Assembly: GCA_030272155.1 (NCBI GenBank)
Contig: CP126192.1
Coordinates: 2,390,501 to 2,454,500 of the forward strand
Direction: 5' to 3'
DNA length: 64,000 nt
DNA from: Tetradesmus obliquus
Lineage: Eukaryota; Chlorophyta; Chlorophyceae; Sphaeropleales; Scenedesmaceae
This document shows positions 9,846 to 21,758 of the stretch, piece after piece. The notes beneath the pieces were generated by a model, which did no database searches, was not told the DNA's origin, and saw only the letters and a program-made list of their open reading frames with translations. How positions within the stretch are numbered: position 1 is the stretch's first letter; every line of letters starts with the position of its first letter. Made by a program: the position numbers and the translations under genes.

Positions 9846-12800
9846 CTAAATCGCCAGGCGCGCAGCGTACAGGTCCACCTGCTTATCACAGCAGATGACC
9901 GGCACCTGCTCACCCAGCGCCCCAGGGCCCAGCAGGAAGCTGGACACCAGCCCCACAGCAGCACCCGTGGTGCCACCCATGCCCCCAAGCGCTCCTGCAA
10001 GCTTGCCAGCCATGCTGCCCAGCCCGCCAGGCAGCGCAGGCATGGACAGGCCGCCGCCGCCGCCTGCCTGCTTGCGCAGCGTCTCCATCATGTGCTGCAG
10101 CAGGCTGCGCAGCAGGCGGCAGAGTGGCAGGGTGTCCACAAAGCCACAGCAACAGCATCAGCGGCAGAACCATTGTCAAATGTACATGCAGGTGGAGGTC
10201 ACTGGCGGGTTTGTTGGCAGCTAGTGTGTGGTCACCACCAAATGCTGCAGCTTGCCGCCCAACCTGCTGCTGCTCCTGCTGGTGCTGGTGCTGCTGCTGC
10301 CGCTCGGTGCTGCTGGTGCCATGCTCCCCTCACCTGGCATATGTCTGCTGTGTGCCGTAGCGCTCCACTGCATCAATGAAGGAATAGGTGGCTGCGCCTG
10401 TGTATGCACTGCCACTCATGCTGTTGGTGTCTGCAGCCACCTGGCTGTCTTTGCACGCCCCAAACTGGAAGGCCGTGCCACCAGAGGTGCCTTTTACAAT
10501 ACGGGTCTTGAGCTGCGCGCACAGAAACGCACAGCGGCAAAAATCCCGTGAGAGAGGTCTGTTACAGGGGTGGGCAAGCTATCGCCCTAGAGCGAGTCAC
10601 TTGCCCCTCTTTCAGCTCACATATCATGAGAACCCGATAGCAAGCCACAAGATGCAACCAAAGTAACACTCCAGAGGCATCTTGCAGCCCCTACCTCCCC
10701 ATAAACCAACGAGTACATGCAGTGCAGCATGTGCGAAGTGCAGCACGGAAAGCAGCAGGGTGCTCAAAGCACAGGGCACAAAACACACAAGGGAAGGCAG
10801 GCATGGTCCAAACAGCAAGCGGGATGCACAATGGTGCTGCTTACCATAGGTGTTTGGCATGATTGCACCAAGGCACTGCTGTACACACCATACTGCAGCA
10901 AGCAGGAGCACGCGGGACCGACAGGAGACACTGCATGTGACATGCAAACTAAGGTGCTACTGCTTCTGCAATCCTCATGGCTGACAAGCACAGAAGCACG
11001 CAATGCCACACACAGAGCTGGAAAATCAAGCACAGTGACACACGACATGCAACATGGCCTTGCCAGAAAGTGGAAATTGGACAACTACTGACAGCACATC
11101 ATGTAAAAGCAGGAAGGTCAACCAGAGCGGGGCGCCAGTACAATGCGCAGCTGTGCTGGATCAGAACGCAAGAACGGGTGATCTCCAAGCACCGCAACAC
11201 GCCAATGAGCCGGCGCAGCCTCCATTGCCACAAAATCAGCAAGCAATTCCCAAAACCGCAAAACCGCCTGCTGCTTCGCCTCCTGTAACACCTGCGCTAT
11301 TAGTTGCTGTCGCTGTTGTTGTTGTTGCAGCAGCTGCTGCTGCCTACGCTGCTCAACCAGCTGGTTACGCTGTTGCTGCGCAGCAGTGAGAGCTGCAGGC
11401 TGAAACACATCTGTGATAGGTACCTGCCATTGCGGCGGCGGCATCCCGTCAGCGGAAGCAGCCTCCAAAGTCACATCAGCATCAATACAGCTGAGGCAGC
11501 TCCAAACTGTGTAATCACAAATGTTTTGCAGCGCTTGGTGCATACAAACTTTTTTTGGTCTGCCACCAAATGTTGGCCCACCAACCCTTCCAGCTCTATC
11601 CACCCCCCGCCCACCAACAACCACCAACAATCAAACAACCACCCACCCGCCCCCACACACACCACACACAGCACCCGCGCACCTTCCATGCGAAGCGGCC
11701 GTCGGAGCCCTGCTTGGCACGGTAGGGCAGGTCCATGGCGGTGCCACTGTGGCAGGCGTCAATCAGCGCGTGCAGCGTCACACCAGGCGCCAGCGGGCGC
11801 ACCATCATCGCGTTGAGCTCGTCATCGACGATGACGCCTGCGCTGTTGAAGTCAGTCGGCAGGATCGTCTCGTCCTGGCTGCGTGCGCAAATGTGGCGGC
11901 AGAATGACAAAAGTGCAGAGATTGGGTGCAAGGAGCGGATGCAGGTGTTGATGCAGCAGATACGTGCAGCAGCTGGCAGGCAAGGGAAGTACGCTTTTAG
12001 TTCAGGTGTGTATGCTGCTGCATCACGCTGCGCCACTCAACTACGCAATGGCACCTAAAGCACAAACGTGCTGTACATCACTGGTGATTCTATCCCCATA
12101 TCAGGAACTTGGGGTCGTGCTGTCAATACAACTGCAGTGAGCAGCAGCTCACCCATCAAGCTCGTCCCCAGTAGTGTCTGCCTGCTGGGAGCCCTACAGA
12201 TACAACGGCAGGCATGCAGTGAGATGCAGGAGCAGCAGCAGCAGGTTTCCAGTGCAGGCGCAGCAGGCGCGTATCACGGGCCGGCTTCGTCAAGACCTCG
12301 ACGCTGCTTGCAGCATGACCTCCTGCTGGCCCGCTTGAGCTGATTCTGGCACTCAGAAACACCAGATAATGCATACGTCCACATACCAGCACTGCCATGG
12401 CATGGTGCTGCCATGCAGCCACCCAAGGCTTCGAATGAAGCAGGCTGCAGCCCAGCTCAACTCACATGGCCTGAGAAGTGGAAGAAGAGGGAGTCTCCGG
12501 GCCTGCAGCCAGCCGGCATGAGCAGCAGCAGAGCATCGCGAATGACAGTCAGTTGAAGGCAGCTGTCAATGGGCTGACACCAACATGTCTGCTGCGTTAC
12601 ACAGCGCTAGCTCACACTTGCCATCATCATGAGTCAGCAGCACATCAGCCTCGCTGCGGCCGCGCATGCTTGCTGCCGTCCCACATCTGCGAGCCACACG
12701 ACCGGCAACTAGCCAGCAGCTAGCTGCAAGACACGTGCCAGCAGCTGTCCAGCGCACACACACCCCAATCCTCAGACACTTATAAGCAAAAGTAATCTCT

Positions 12801-13596
12801 GTGTCAACAGCCAGCCCCACTGCTGCGGGGCTCACCGCAGCTGCTAGTGGCGTACATGCCGGCAGTCGCCAAACAGCACACACCACGATTTCTGCTGCTG
12901 CCGGACTCACCGCTGGTCCTGCATCAGCCACTGTATGCCGCGCACGATGTTGGCGCGCGTGGACACGTGGTCCTTGCTGCGCTGGTCATCCCGCAGCACC
13001 ACAATGCTGCCCGGCTGCACGAAGCCAAACCTGTGCTTCAGGCAGTACTCGATGCACTGCACGTCATTGATGCAGCCATTCAACGCCTGGCTGGTGCCGG
13101 GGTACGCGCAGCCGATCAGCAGGGCCTTCTTGCGGCCTGCTTGGGGCTGCGGGGCGGGGCTGTACGTTGTGGGTGGCATGTACGGCGCTTGCCCTGGAGT
13201 TGAGTAGTGCTGGTTCATGGAGCTTTGGCCAAAGTGGAATGATGTGCGAGTGTCTTGGCCGGCCTGCTGTTGCTGCTGCGGGTAGGGCGCCTGCTGCTGG
13301 TATGGCTGTTGCTGCTGCTGCTGCTGCGGGTAAGGCTGCTGCTGTTGCTGCGGGTATGGCTGCTGTGACGGGTATGGTGCCTGACCGTACGGCTGCTGCT
13401 GCTGCTGTTGCGGGTAGGGGCTAGCCCCCATGGCACCCCACCCAGCACTGGCAGGTGGCACACCTCCTGGTGCACCCCCTGATGCCGGGTATGTGGGGTA
13501 TGGTGCTGCCTGCTGGTAGCCACTGCCATAAGGGGCTGCAGGCGCTGCTCCCTGCTGGTAGACTACCGGCGGGGCATATGCTGGAGGCTGCGACAT
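9846..13596 (-). CDS. Type I metacaspase (Cys-dependent, Arg/Lys-specific protease)
   Basis: Exons in sense order are 13596–12911, 12502–12466, 12193–12153, 11878–11683, a short one near 11460–11422, 10512–10334 and 10104–9846, about 478 residues. Residues 1–~145 are a Pro/Gln/Tyr-rich prodomain; no LSD1-type zinc finger is seen. The p20 part starts [19 protein letters not shown]. It carries the catalytic His241 in FFHFSGHGSQQ and Cys297 in [11 protein letters not shown]. The p10 part has [20 protein letters not shown] and [12 protein letters not shown]. Metacaspases cut after Arg or Lys, need Ca2+, and act in stress responses, proteostasis and cell death. The fifth exon has a weak acceptor; the sequence PPPQW fits the p20–p10 linker but is the least certain piece. 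The C-terminal Gly-rich tail ([19 protein letters not shown]) is unusual. The gene is divergent with the tRNase Z gene. Confidence 0.9.
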
Positions 13597-14555
13597 GCTG
13601 CCTGCACATGCAGCAGCAGCAGCAGCACGTGTTTCAGTTGGAGCATGGGTGCAAGCATACGTGTGTCAGCTGAGAGCAGCAGCTCACACACTGCACAGCA
13701 AAACTCAGCAATGAATATGCCTGATATGCAGGCATCACTACTTGAGATACTCACATGCCTGGCTTGTACATGCGTGTACAGTAGTGCACACACGTGCTAC
13801 AGTGTGAAAACAAGTACAGAAGTGCACACACGTGGTGCAGTCTGAGTTGCCATATGTAGGACAATAACTTGTGATTCTGCAGACTACAGTGACTGGTCGG
13901 TATCTGTAAACACTCCTGCCCCATCAACTGCACCTCATGCACAGCAGTTTCAAGCACTTCCTCTGCTGCTGTTAAGCACTACGACAAGTTCATGCCAGCT
14001 TCTACTTGCCTGAGGCCCACAAACACGAAAAAAGGGAATACTATAACAATCCCCTCTCCCTTGAAGAATGTGAGCACTTATATCAGGAAGGAACACCACA
14101 GTCACGGTCAGCTTGAGGAACAACAGCTGCTCTACAAATGGTGTGAACGGCTTACACTGCAACTCACAACAGTCATTCAAGCATATTACAGTGTCAACGG
14201 CCCAAAGACAAGGTCGAGAAGGTCACCACCTTGTCTTAAGCCTGCGTGGCATGCTCGTGCGGACCCTGACATCTCGAGACATGGGACTGACAGTCACTCG
14301 TGTAGAGCCAACCCCATTGCTGACCGTACACCTTATTCACACGAGCTCAGCATCACAATGTGCTTGGCCGCAGCGCAGCTATTCAGCCCACCAACATTAT
14401 TACGGCAATTCCGCCGCACCACACAACTCCAACAATAGCACAGCTTCAACGGTATCATTGCTTAAGGTCATTGCTACATTTATTGATCATACAAGCAGAC
14501 AGCACGCAGGTTCATAAGCTACCGTCGGCTGTGGACAGCATAAAGCAGCAGCACC
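13597..14555. promoter_or_regulatory. Divergent promoter region, metacaspase (−) / tRNase Z (+)
   Basis: About 960 bases separate the two start codons, which point away from each other, so both promoters and 5' UTRs must lie here. No TATA box or known element was assigned. No coding exon was found. Role is inferred from gene orientation only. Confidence 0.5.
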
Positions 14556-15899
14556 ATGCTGCCTCGTTCGTTTTTGCTGCCAAGCAGCAAGCCAGGTGCG
14601 TGAATTACTTACCAAAATCTACTTACACTGTTACAAGCGTTTCTTGCGTGCATGCACTGGCCTTGCTTCGCATCAGCTGCACATTCAGAGCGATGTCAGG
14701 CTGAGACCATCCACCTGCCGCTGCCACTGCAGGAACTGCAGGCTTTGGGCCGCATGCAGTGCCCTTTGCACAGCCACATGTCTATCAGCACCGCAGCAGC
14801 TGCCCGGCACCCCACGCAGCTGCTACAGACGTCGCACCTGCGCCAGCAGCCCCTGGTGATGCGCTGCTGAGGGCTGCTGCAGCTGCGCGTGTGAGGCAGC
14901 AGCAGGCAGAGGCCAGGAGCAGGTATGCAGAGCCGAAGCCTAGCAGTGCTGAAAGAATAGTGCGGCAAGCTGGTGGGCACCTTCGCAGAGGGGCAAATGG
15001 CAGCAGCAGCAGCGCGTACAGCTACCAGCAGCGACAAACACAGGAGTATCCTCAGCAGTATCAGCAGCAGCAGCGACAAGCGCAGGAGTATCAGCAGTAT
15101 GGCGACCAGCAGCAGCAGGAGCAGGGATACCAGCAGCAGCGGCCACCTCGCCAGCAGCAGCAGCAACAGCAGTACCCAGGCCAGCAGCAGCACAGGCAGC
15201 GCACGGACCGCCAGCAGCAACGGCCACATCCTGGCCGGCAGCAGCAGCAGTACCGCCCCCAGCCGCCGCAACAGCAGCAACAGCAGCAAACCCAACAGCA
15301 GCAGCAGCAGCGCAGCTTCATCAAGTACCAGCTGGGCGCTGACCAGGACTGGTCGCTGCCGACTGGCCTGGCGGTGACGTGGCTGGGCACGTCCTCTGGC
15401 ACACCAACGCGGGACCGCAACATCAGCTGCACGCTGGTGCGGCTGCCCCAGGCGCTGTTCATGGTTGACTGCGGGGAGGGCAGCCACAGGCAGGCGCGCA
15501 GCACGGGCCTGCAGCTGGAGCAGGTGCGGCGGGGAAGCAACTTGACACAACTCTTCTGATCGAGATAACATTGTGCATGATGAAGGTCGGGGTGTATCTT
15601 ACTTTTGTTGCTGTTGTATGGCCAGAGATAAGCAGGGCATAAGCAGCTGCTGCTCGCCACATCATGTATCTTTGCAGCAGCACTCTTAACAGTCAACATC
15701 AGTGCTGCATCGCTGCCAGCTGGCTGCTGCTGCTGCACGACCACACGCTGGCACGACTGCACAGCTGAACAACCGCACGCCTGCTGCGCGCCTGCAGGTG
15801 GACAGCATCTTTATCACGCACCTGCACGGCGACCACTGCTTTGGCATCGGCAGCATGCTGGTGTCGCTTTGTGCTGCACGCCGCGCACAGCGCGAGCGC

Positions 15900-15943
<44 letters not shown>

Positions 15944-17504
15944 GGATTGGCCAGCTGGCGAGGGCCCTGGTGTGCTGCGGCTGGTGGGCCCGCCCAGGCT
16001 GGGCGAGCTGGTGTCAGCGCTGCTGGTGGGCGCGGGCGTGGGGCGGCGGCTGGACCTGCCTGTGTATGTGACAGAGTTCTGCGAGGACGACAGGTGCGGG
16101 GTTGTGAATGTTTTTGAGGTTTTAGCGTACATGTGGCTGGCGTGTCAGGGTTGGCTGGGGGGGGGGGGGGTGAGGTACAGGGTTGAAGCTTGCGCTTAGT
16201 TTGAGGCGGTCAGCAGAGCATGGTTTCTGTGTGGTCATGACGGTGTGTCGCCAATGGATGCTGTTCTTTCGCCGGCATGGACACGTGTGTGACGTGCTTC
16301 TTCAAACTGCACTGCTGGCTCTGACATCCGCCTGCATCACATCACTCCGTTGCTGCTGCAGTGACGCGCATGGCTGGCAGCCGCTGCCTGGCTGTGCGCC
16401 CGGCCAGGCCTTTGTGCGGCGGCTGGCGCCGCAGGTCCTGCCGCGTGAGCAGCTGCCGGCTGGCCTGTTGGAGCGGCTGGATCGCGCAGGGCTGGACTGG
16501 CAGAACCACCCCTCCAACACACGCAGGGTGAGCGGCAGGGTGGGCGTGGCTGAGGGCGTAGTTGTCTGTGAGTTGGTTTGTGCGGCTTGGCAGGTGCGAA
16601 TGTACGGGGGAGGCCCTCTGCATACCTCTCTATTGCTGTGGATGCGCAGTGGGTATGCGGCTGACGCGGCTGGTGGGAGCTGACTGGTTGCATCACGCTT
16701 TGTACGCAGGAAGGTGCAGTTCTGCATACTCGTTGGATCTGCTGCATGTCTACTGCTTTTTACTGGTCATCCTGCTGGGTTCTGCCGTTGATTGCACCTG
16801 CGCCTGCCTGCCTGCTGCTGCTGCAGACAATGTTCAAGGCCAAGTCTGGTTTGGTGTGGCGCCTGGCCAGCCAGCACGCCACCATCACAGCAGCGCAGCT
16901 GCAGCACCGTGTGCCGTGCTGGGGCTATGTCTTCGACGAGCTGACTCCACAGCAGCAGCAGCAGCAGCAGCAGCAGGAACATGAGCAGGATGAGAAGGAT
17001 GGGCAGCAGCAGCAGCAGCAGCAACGGCAAGGTCGGCGTGTGCTGATCCTTGGCGACACAGTCGACTCGCGTGCGATTGCGCCTGTGGCATGTGGCGCTG
17101 ACCTTGTGTCACACGAGGCCACATTCGCATCAGGCATGGAAGGCAAGGCTGCTGTTGCGCAGCACAGCACAGCATGGATGGCCGGGGAGTTTGCGGCAGC
17201 CATCCAGGCACGCAGCCTAGTGCTCACACACTTCTCGGCACGCTATGAAGGCAGCGCGCCTGGCAGCAGCGGCGGCCCACCGCAGCAGGGTGGGCGCGGC
17301 GGGCGGGGTGGGCAGCAGGACCGGCGCGTGCGGGCGTGGGAGGTTGCGCAGGCCAAGGAGGAAGCTGCTGCTGCTGACGAGCGCGCTGTGAAGGCGCTGC
17401 AGCGCGAGGCTGAGGAGTGTTATAACGGGGGGCCCATCTTGCTGGCTGCGGACCTGTTCACTGCGCACGTGCCTGCGCGGCAACTGCAGGGTGATGGCAA
17501 GTGA
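14556..17504 (+). CDS. Ribonuclease Z (tRNA 3'-end endonuclease), short-core type with Gln-rich N-terminal extension
   Basis: Exons 14556–14595, 14733–15523, 15798–16093, 16362–16527 and 16827–17504 join in phase to give 656 residues. The metallo-β-lactamase core begins near residue 225 with TWLGTSSGTPTRDRN. It has the zinc motif FITHLHGDHCFG (~282–293), ILGDTVDSRAIAP (~505), SHEATF (~526) and LTHFSARY (~563). These match tRNase Z, which removes the 3' trailer from pre-tRNA. The HEAT-type loop and a single intact metal motif point to the short (ELAC1-like) form. The first ~210 residues are mostly Gln, Ser, Tyr and Arg repeats, and two further poly-Gln inserts (~311–325 and ~470–500) interrupt the core. 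The ATG at 14556 sits in CACCATGC and its 40-base exon joins exon 2 in phase. Targeting is unclear. Confidence 0.92.
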
Positions 17505-18231
17505 ATTTGCAAGCTGCAAATTAGGGTGTGCTGGGAGGGTAGGCTGCCGTATTGTAGTTAAGCAGGTTGTGCGTGGCTGGGTGCTGCCTGAGTATGAGTC
17601 CTAGCAGTGGCTGTGCATGCTGGTGCTTAGTTACCATGGTGTGTGTTTGGTGATTATGCACCGACAGGAGTAGATATAAAGAGCCAGCTGGCACTACCTT
17701 GTGCTTTGTGTAGGAAGTCGTGATCAACCAGTGCCTGGCGCTGCATGATGCGGAAGCAGGGTTTGCTAGCCTGGCGCATGCCAGCGGTGGCTGGTTTGCT
17801 TATTAGTTGTGTGCTGTTGACATAAGTTTATCATGCAGGATTGTTTGATGCTGTGCATGAAGGTGTGTACAGGATCCTGCCGTGTGCTGCCGCAGCAGCG
17901 TCCGGGTGTGATGCTTTCACCGGCCCCGGGGCCCTGGCTGTCATGCATGGGGTGATAACGACACCTGCAAGCTGTGCTGTAGGCTGCTGGGCTGATACAT
18001 GGTCAAGTGTATGCACAGCTACATCAAGCTCCCTTGGCCAATGGGCATGCGTGCATGCGGCCGGGTTCGTCGGTGTCAGGCCGTATCACTTCTGTCAGTG
18101 ACTCCAGCCTGGTAGGGCTTGTGGTTTCTGCAACCTGGTGTGCCACCTTCCAGTTTAGCAGTTGGTAATGTGAGCTTGACCAACAACTGGCGCATCCATG
18201 CGTTTAAAACTGACGGAATAGATCAACTGAG
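17505..18231. other. Spacer between tRNase Z and histidine-phosphatase genes
   Basis: Both genes run rightwards, so this should hold the first gene's 3' UTR and the second gene's promoter. No exon chain, domain or RNA gene was seen. A non-coding first exon of the next gene is possible. Confidence 0.45.
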
Positions 18232-21153
18232 ATGCTGCACGCCCAGACACTGCCAGGCCAGCGAATCCGTATCACGCCCGCATCAGAACGCACAACAGGC
18301 TTGAAATTTGCACAAAGAACAGTGTCTGCTCGCACCATGACAAAGAACACAGAGCTGGTGGCTGGTATCGAGCAGCAGCTGAGGCAGCAGGCGCTGAATC
18401 CCCCACAACTAACCGTGGTTCCTTTGCGGCACCACAAGGTGCGTGGGACTGCACGTAGCATGCAATTGGTTCGTGAGTATCGTTACGTATGCATGAATGC
18501 AGCTGGTTGCTGCTATAAGGCTATAGTTCATGCGCTCTGCTGCCCTGCCGCTGATGCTGTGCTACTGTGGATGTTTGGCAGGTGCTGCACCTCATCAGGC
18601 ATGGTGAGCAGCAGCAAACGACTAGAGGAAGCAGCCGCTGCGTCTACACTGCGTATATAGTTGTTGCATGATGTACTGGTCAACATTGTACCCTCAAACT
18701 CTGAGACGTTCCTGCGGGCACCAGCAACATGGTTCATGCACAGCTGCCACTTATGCTAGTAGCCCGCCTGTCCCTGGAGCTGGCCATGCAACATGTGTCA
18801 CAAATGAAAGTGGTGCTCGTGGCACTTGCAGGAGAGGGCTACCACAACGTGGCTGGGCGCAAGGACCACAGCCTGTACTGCAGCCCTGAGTACCTGGATG
18901 CACACCTGACAGAGTTTGGCTGGCAGCAGGTGCGAGGGCTGGCACTGCCCCAGCAGCTGCAGAGGGTGCAGCAGGGCTGGCCGTTTCATCAGGGGCAGCA
19001 GGCGTGCATGAAAGAGACACATAGAGCTCCGCAGCGTCAGTTGCTGCCACGGACTGAGCAGGCCGCAAGCAGGACTTTGCTGAGCTAGGACAGCTGGTTT
19101 TGTTTGAGACGGCATCGCCAGCAGCTACGGTGTTAGATATCACGTGCTGGTGTCCGCAGTATGTTGTCAGCAGCAGTTGCCTGTCAAGGCACAGCAGCAG
19201 GACAAGCACATGTACGCCAATGCCTTGATGCATGCCACCAGGGTTGCAGCGAGCGATGTCTGCTGCAGAAGGGTGTCTTCCTGCTCGGCCGTTGTTGATG
19301 ATATCCAGGCTCTCAGTTGGTTCCTTCCTACCTCGTGAGTTACTTTGTGAGGCTTGCCTATCCTGCATGGCGTGTCTGCTGCCCCTGCAGGCCAAGGCGT
19401 TGCAGCAGCACATCAAGGCCTCAGGCATTCAAGTGGATGTGGTTATTGTGTCACCCCTGAAGCGGGCGCTGCAGACAGCAGTCGGCTGCTTCGGCAACCA
19501 CAGCAGCAAGCCCAGCAACGGCACGCCGCCACTGATGCTGGAGTATGTAGAGCAGCAGGGCAAGGTGACAGCACACCCGGCAGTCAGCGCGGAAGGCTGC
19601 CCGCCATTTGTGTGCTATGAGCTGTGCAGGGAGCACCTGGGGGTGCACCCGTGCGACAAGCGCAGCTCAGTCAGCGAGCTGGCAGCCGAGTACCCAGGTG
19701 AGAGGTGGATTTAAGTCAGACTTGTGTGGTACAGGGGATGCAGGAGGTTTACCGGCAAGGTGCTCAGCGTACTTATGACCATTGTCGAAGGGGCAGTTGC
19801 CACTGCCTGCCCATGTGCAGAGCAGGGCAGCGGCTTTTTAGGCATATGGCCGCAGCAGTGGGAGTTGACGGCAGCCGCGCTGGCTGCTGGCCATCTGGAG
19901 CTGCGCAGCACTGCCAGATTCGTCTGCTTGCTGCCCAACGCTGCTGCTGAACGCTCTGTGCCGGCTGCCGGCTGCCGTGCTTGCTGCCTGCACTGCAGCT
20001 GTGGATTTCTCGCTGCTGTCTGATGAGGAGGATGTGCTGTGGCAGGCGGGTCACCGCGAGACCAAGGAGGAGATCAAGGTGCGGGGCCTGGCCTTCATGG
20101 CGCAGCTGCTGGCGCGGCCGGAGCGCAACATCGCGGTGGGTGCTTTTAATAGGGGGCTGTTGCACAGCAGCTGGGGCGTACGTGGAAGCAGGGGCGTATG
20201 CAGCAGCAGGGGCGTACGCAGCAGCAGGGGGTATGCAGCAGCAGGGGCTTACGCAGCAGCAGGGGCGTACGCAGCAGCAGGGGCTTACGCATCAGCAGGG
20301 GCGTATGCAGCAGCAGGGGCTGCAGGTGTATACACGTACGTACTAAGTACGTACTTGAGGTGTGCATGAGCTGCCTGGGGCACTAGATACAGGGCGGCAG
20401 TGCATGTGGTGGCTGCTTAGTGTACTCAGGATGCGTCCGTTGCCAGGGCGCGAGCGAGGTAATGTGTAAATGGTGGAGCGTCAGCAGCAGGCCACAGGTG
20501 GGAGCTTGCAATGTCAAGTGGTTTACTGTCAACTGCAAGCGCACAGCAGGCTGTGGGACGTCGGTGGTGCAGGGGAGGGCCTGTGGCAGGTTGCTGCAGC
20601 ATGTGGCCAGTGCAAGCCCTGCTGATGTTCTTTTTCCTGTCTGTGCGGCGCAGGTTGTGAGTCATTCCAGCTTCCTGCACTTCATGATGACCAACTATGG
20701 CGGCCAGGCGTCCATGACAGTGCAGGGAGAGCTGCACCGCTGGTTCGAAAACTGTGAGTGGCAGCTGTGGTGGGCCAGGCTCCATGCTGTAGACAGCAAG
20801 CACTTTCGTGTAAGTCTACTAGTTCAACAAGTAGCATGAGCTAGCACTCCCTCAAAGCGCTGTGTGTGTTCAACAGCAGCAGTGTGTTTAACAGCAATTC
20901 ATCTGCGTGCGCACCAGCACTAAAGACCCGCACTGCAGAATTTGTGCATGCCTGCAATGCAGCCTGCTATGCCATGGTGAGACAGGGAAGTGTGTTTCGT
21001 TTTCATCACAACTGCGCTTGTGTTCCTGCTGCCTCTGCAGGCGAGCTGCGATCCATTGTGGTGGCAGACGAGCAGTCGGACACGCACGGGCATGACCCAC
21101 AGCACTTCCCTGGGTTCCCGGCAGCTGGTGTGGTGGTGGGGCCGTCAGTATGA
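18232..21153 (+). CDS. Phosphoglycerate-mutase-like histidine phosphatase
   Basis: Seven exons, 18232–18438, 18582–18603, 18832–18929, 19391–19697, 19999–20135, 20654–20753 and 21041–21153, give 327 residues. The phosphohistidine motif LIRHGEGYHNVAG spans exons 2–3. It is followed by KDHSLYCSPEYLDAHLTEFG, then VVIVSPLKRALQTAVGCFG, and the second catalytic His in VVSHSSFLHF. The arrangement matches plant PGM-like proteins (VRHGQGxHNVAG, DAHLTPLGWQQ, VVSPLLRTLQTAVGVFGG) rather than glycolytic mutase. Members are cytosolic phosphatases or have unknown substrates. The start at 18232 is the first Met; a second Met before TKNTELVAG is possible. Exon 2 is only 22 bases. Intron 5 contains an 18-bp minisatellite just inside the donor side. 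The substrate cannot be read from sequence. Confidence 0.88.
20176..20318. repeat. Intronic 18-bp minisatellite, 8 copies
   Basis: The unit is close to GCGTACGCAGCAGCAGGG, with GCGTAC/GCTTAC/GCGTAT variants and one 17-bp copy. It lies in intron 5 of the histidine-phosphatase gene, about 40 bases after the donor. Eighteen is a multiple of three, and the array stays open as Gly-Ala-Tyr-Ala-Ala-Ala repeats in one frame for most of its length. Confidence 0.9.
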
Positions 21154-21758
21154 ACAGTTAGCTGTGTACATGATTGCTATGATTTGGTTACCTGCACTGT
21201 GCGACAACAGCTCTGTTAAACAAGTTTGTCCGGCATGTGCATGGTACCAACACTGGTGTTGGCGCGCATGCCTGTGTGACTAATCGCACAGGCGCCAGGC
21301 AGGTCCTGCTGCACGCATGTCAGCATGTGCATGCGATTTGGACGATTTTTATTGCTCCCAGCATATCTGGTGGTTATGCCGGGTTGCTGTTGTGCTCTGA
21401 ATATGCACGGTGTTTGAGTTGAGCAAGTGCACTTGAGTTTGACCACTGACCACTGCAAAGTGGGCACGCAGAAGTCAGCGCCGCAGAAACTGCAAGTTTA
21501 ACTTTAGTTATATTGGTTATAAAAGCATCGATGCGAATGCATCGCGCAAGTCACGCCAAAACCACGATGCTGTGCTGTGGCCAAGAGAGAGTGGAGCAGG
21601 AGGTCTCGCAAGCTGTTCCGTAGCACCCTCTAACCCGTGTCTGGTTGCTACTTGTAATTACATTTAGCAGCAGACCAGCACGATGCTGGGTACAATCCGC
21701 CAGCCAAGTTGCCTTCAGGTTGGATATAGCAGCCTAGCTCATAAGTCAGCTTCAATTT
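21154..21758. other. Spacer upstream of the EF-Ts polyprotein gene
   Basis: Contains the 3' flank of the histidine phosphatase and the promoter of the EF-Ts polyprotein. A TGTAA motif, the usual chlorophyte poly(A) signal, occurs near 21653. An alternative ATG near 21682 does not join the polyprotein frame through an obvious intron. Confidence 0.4.
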
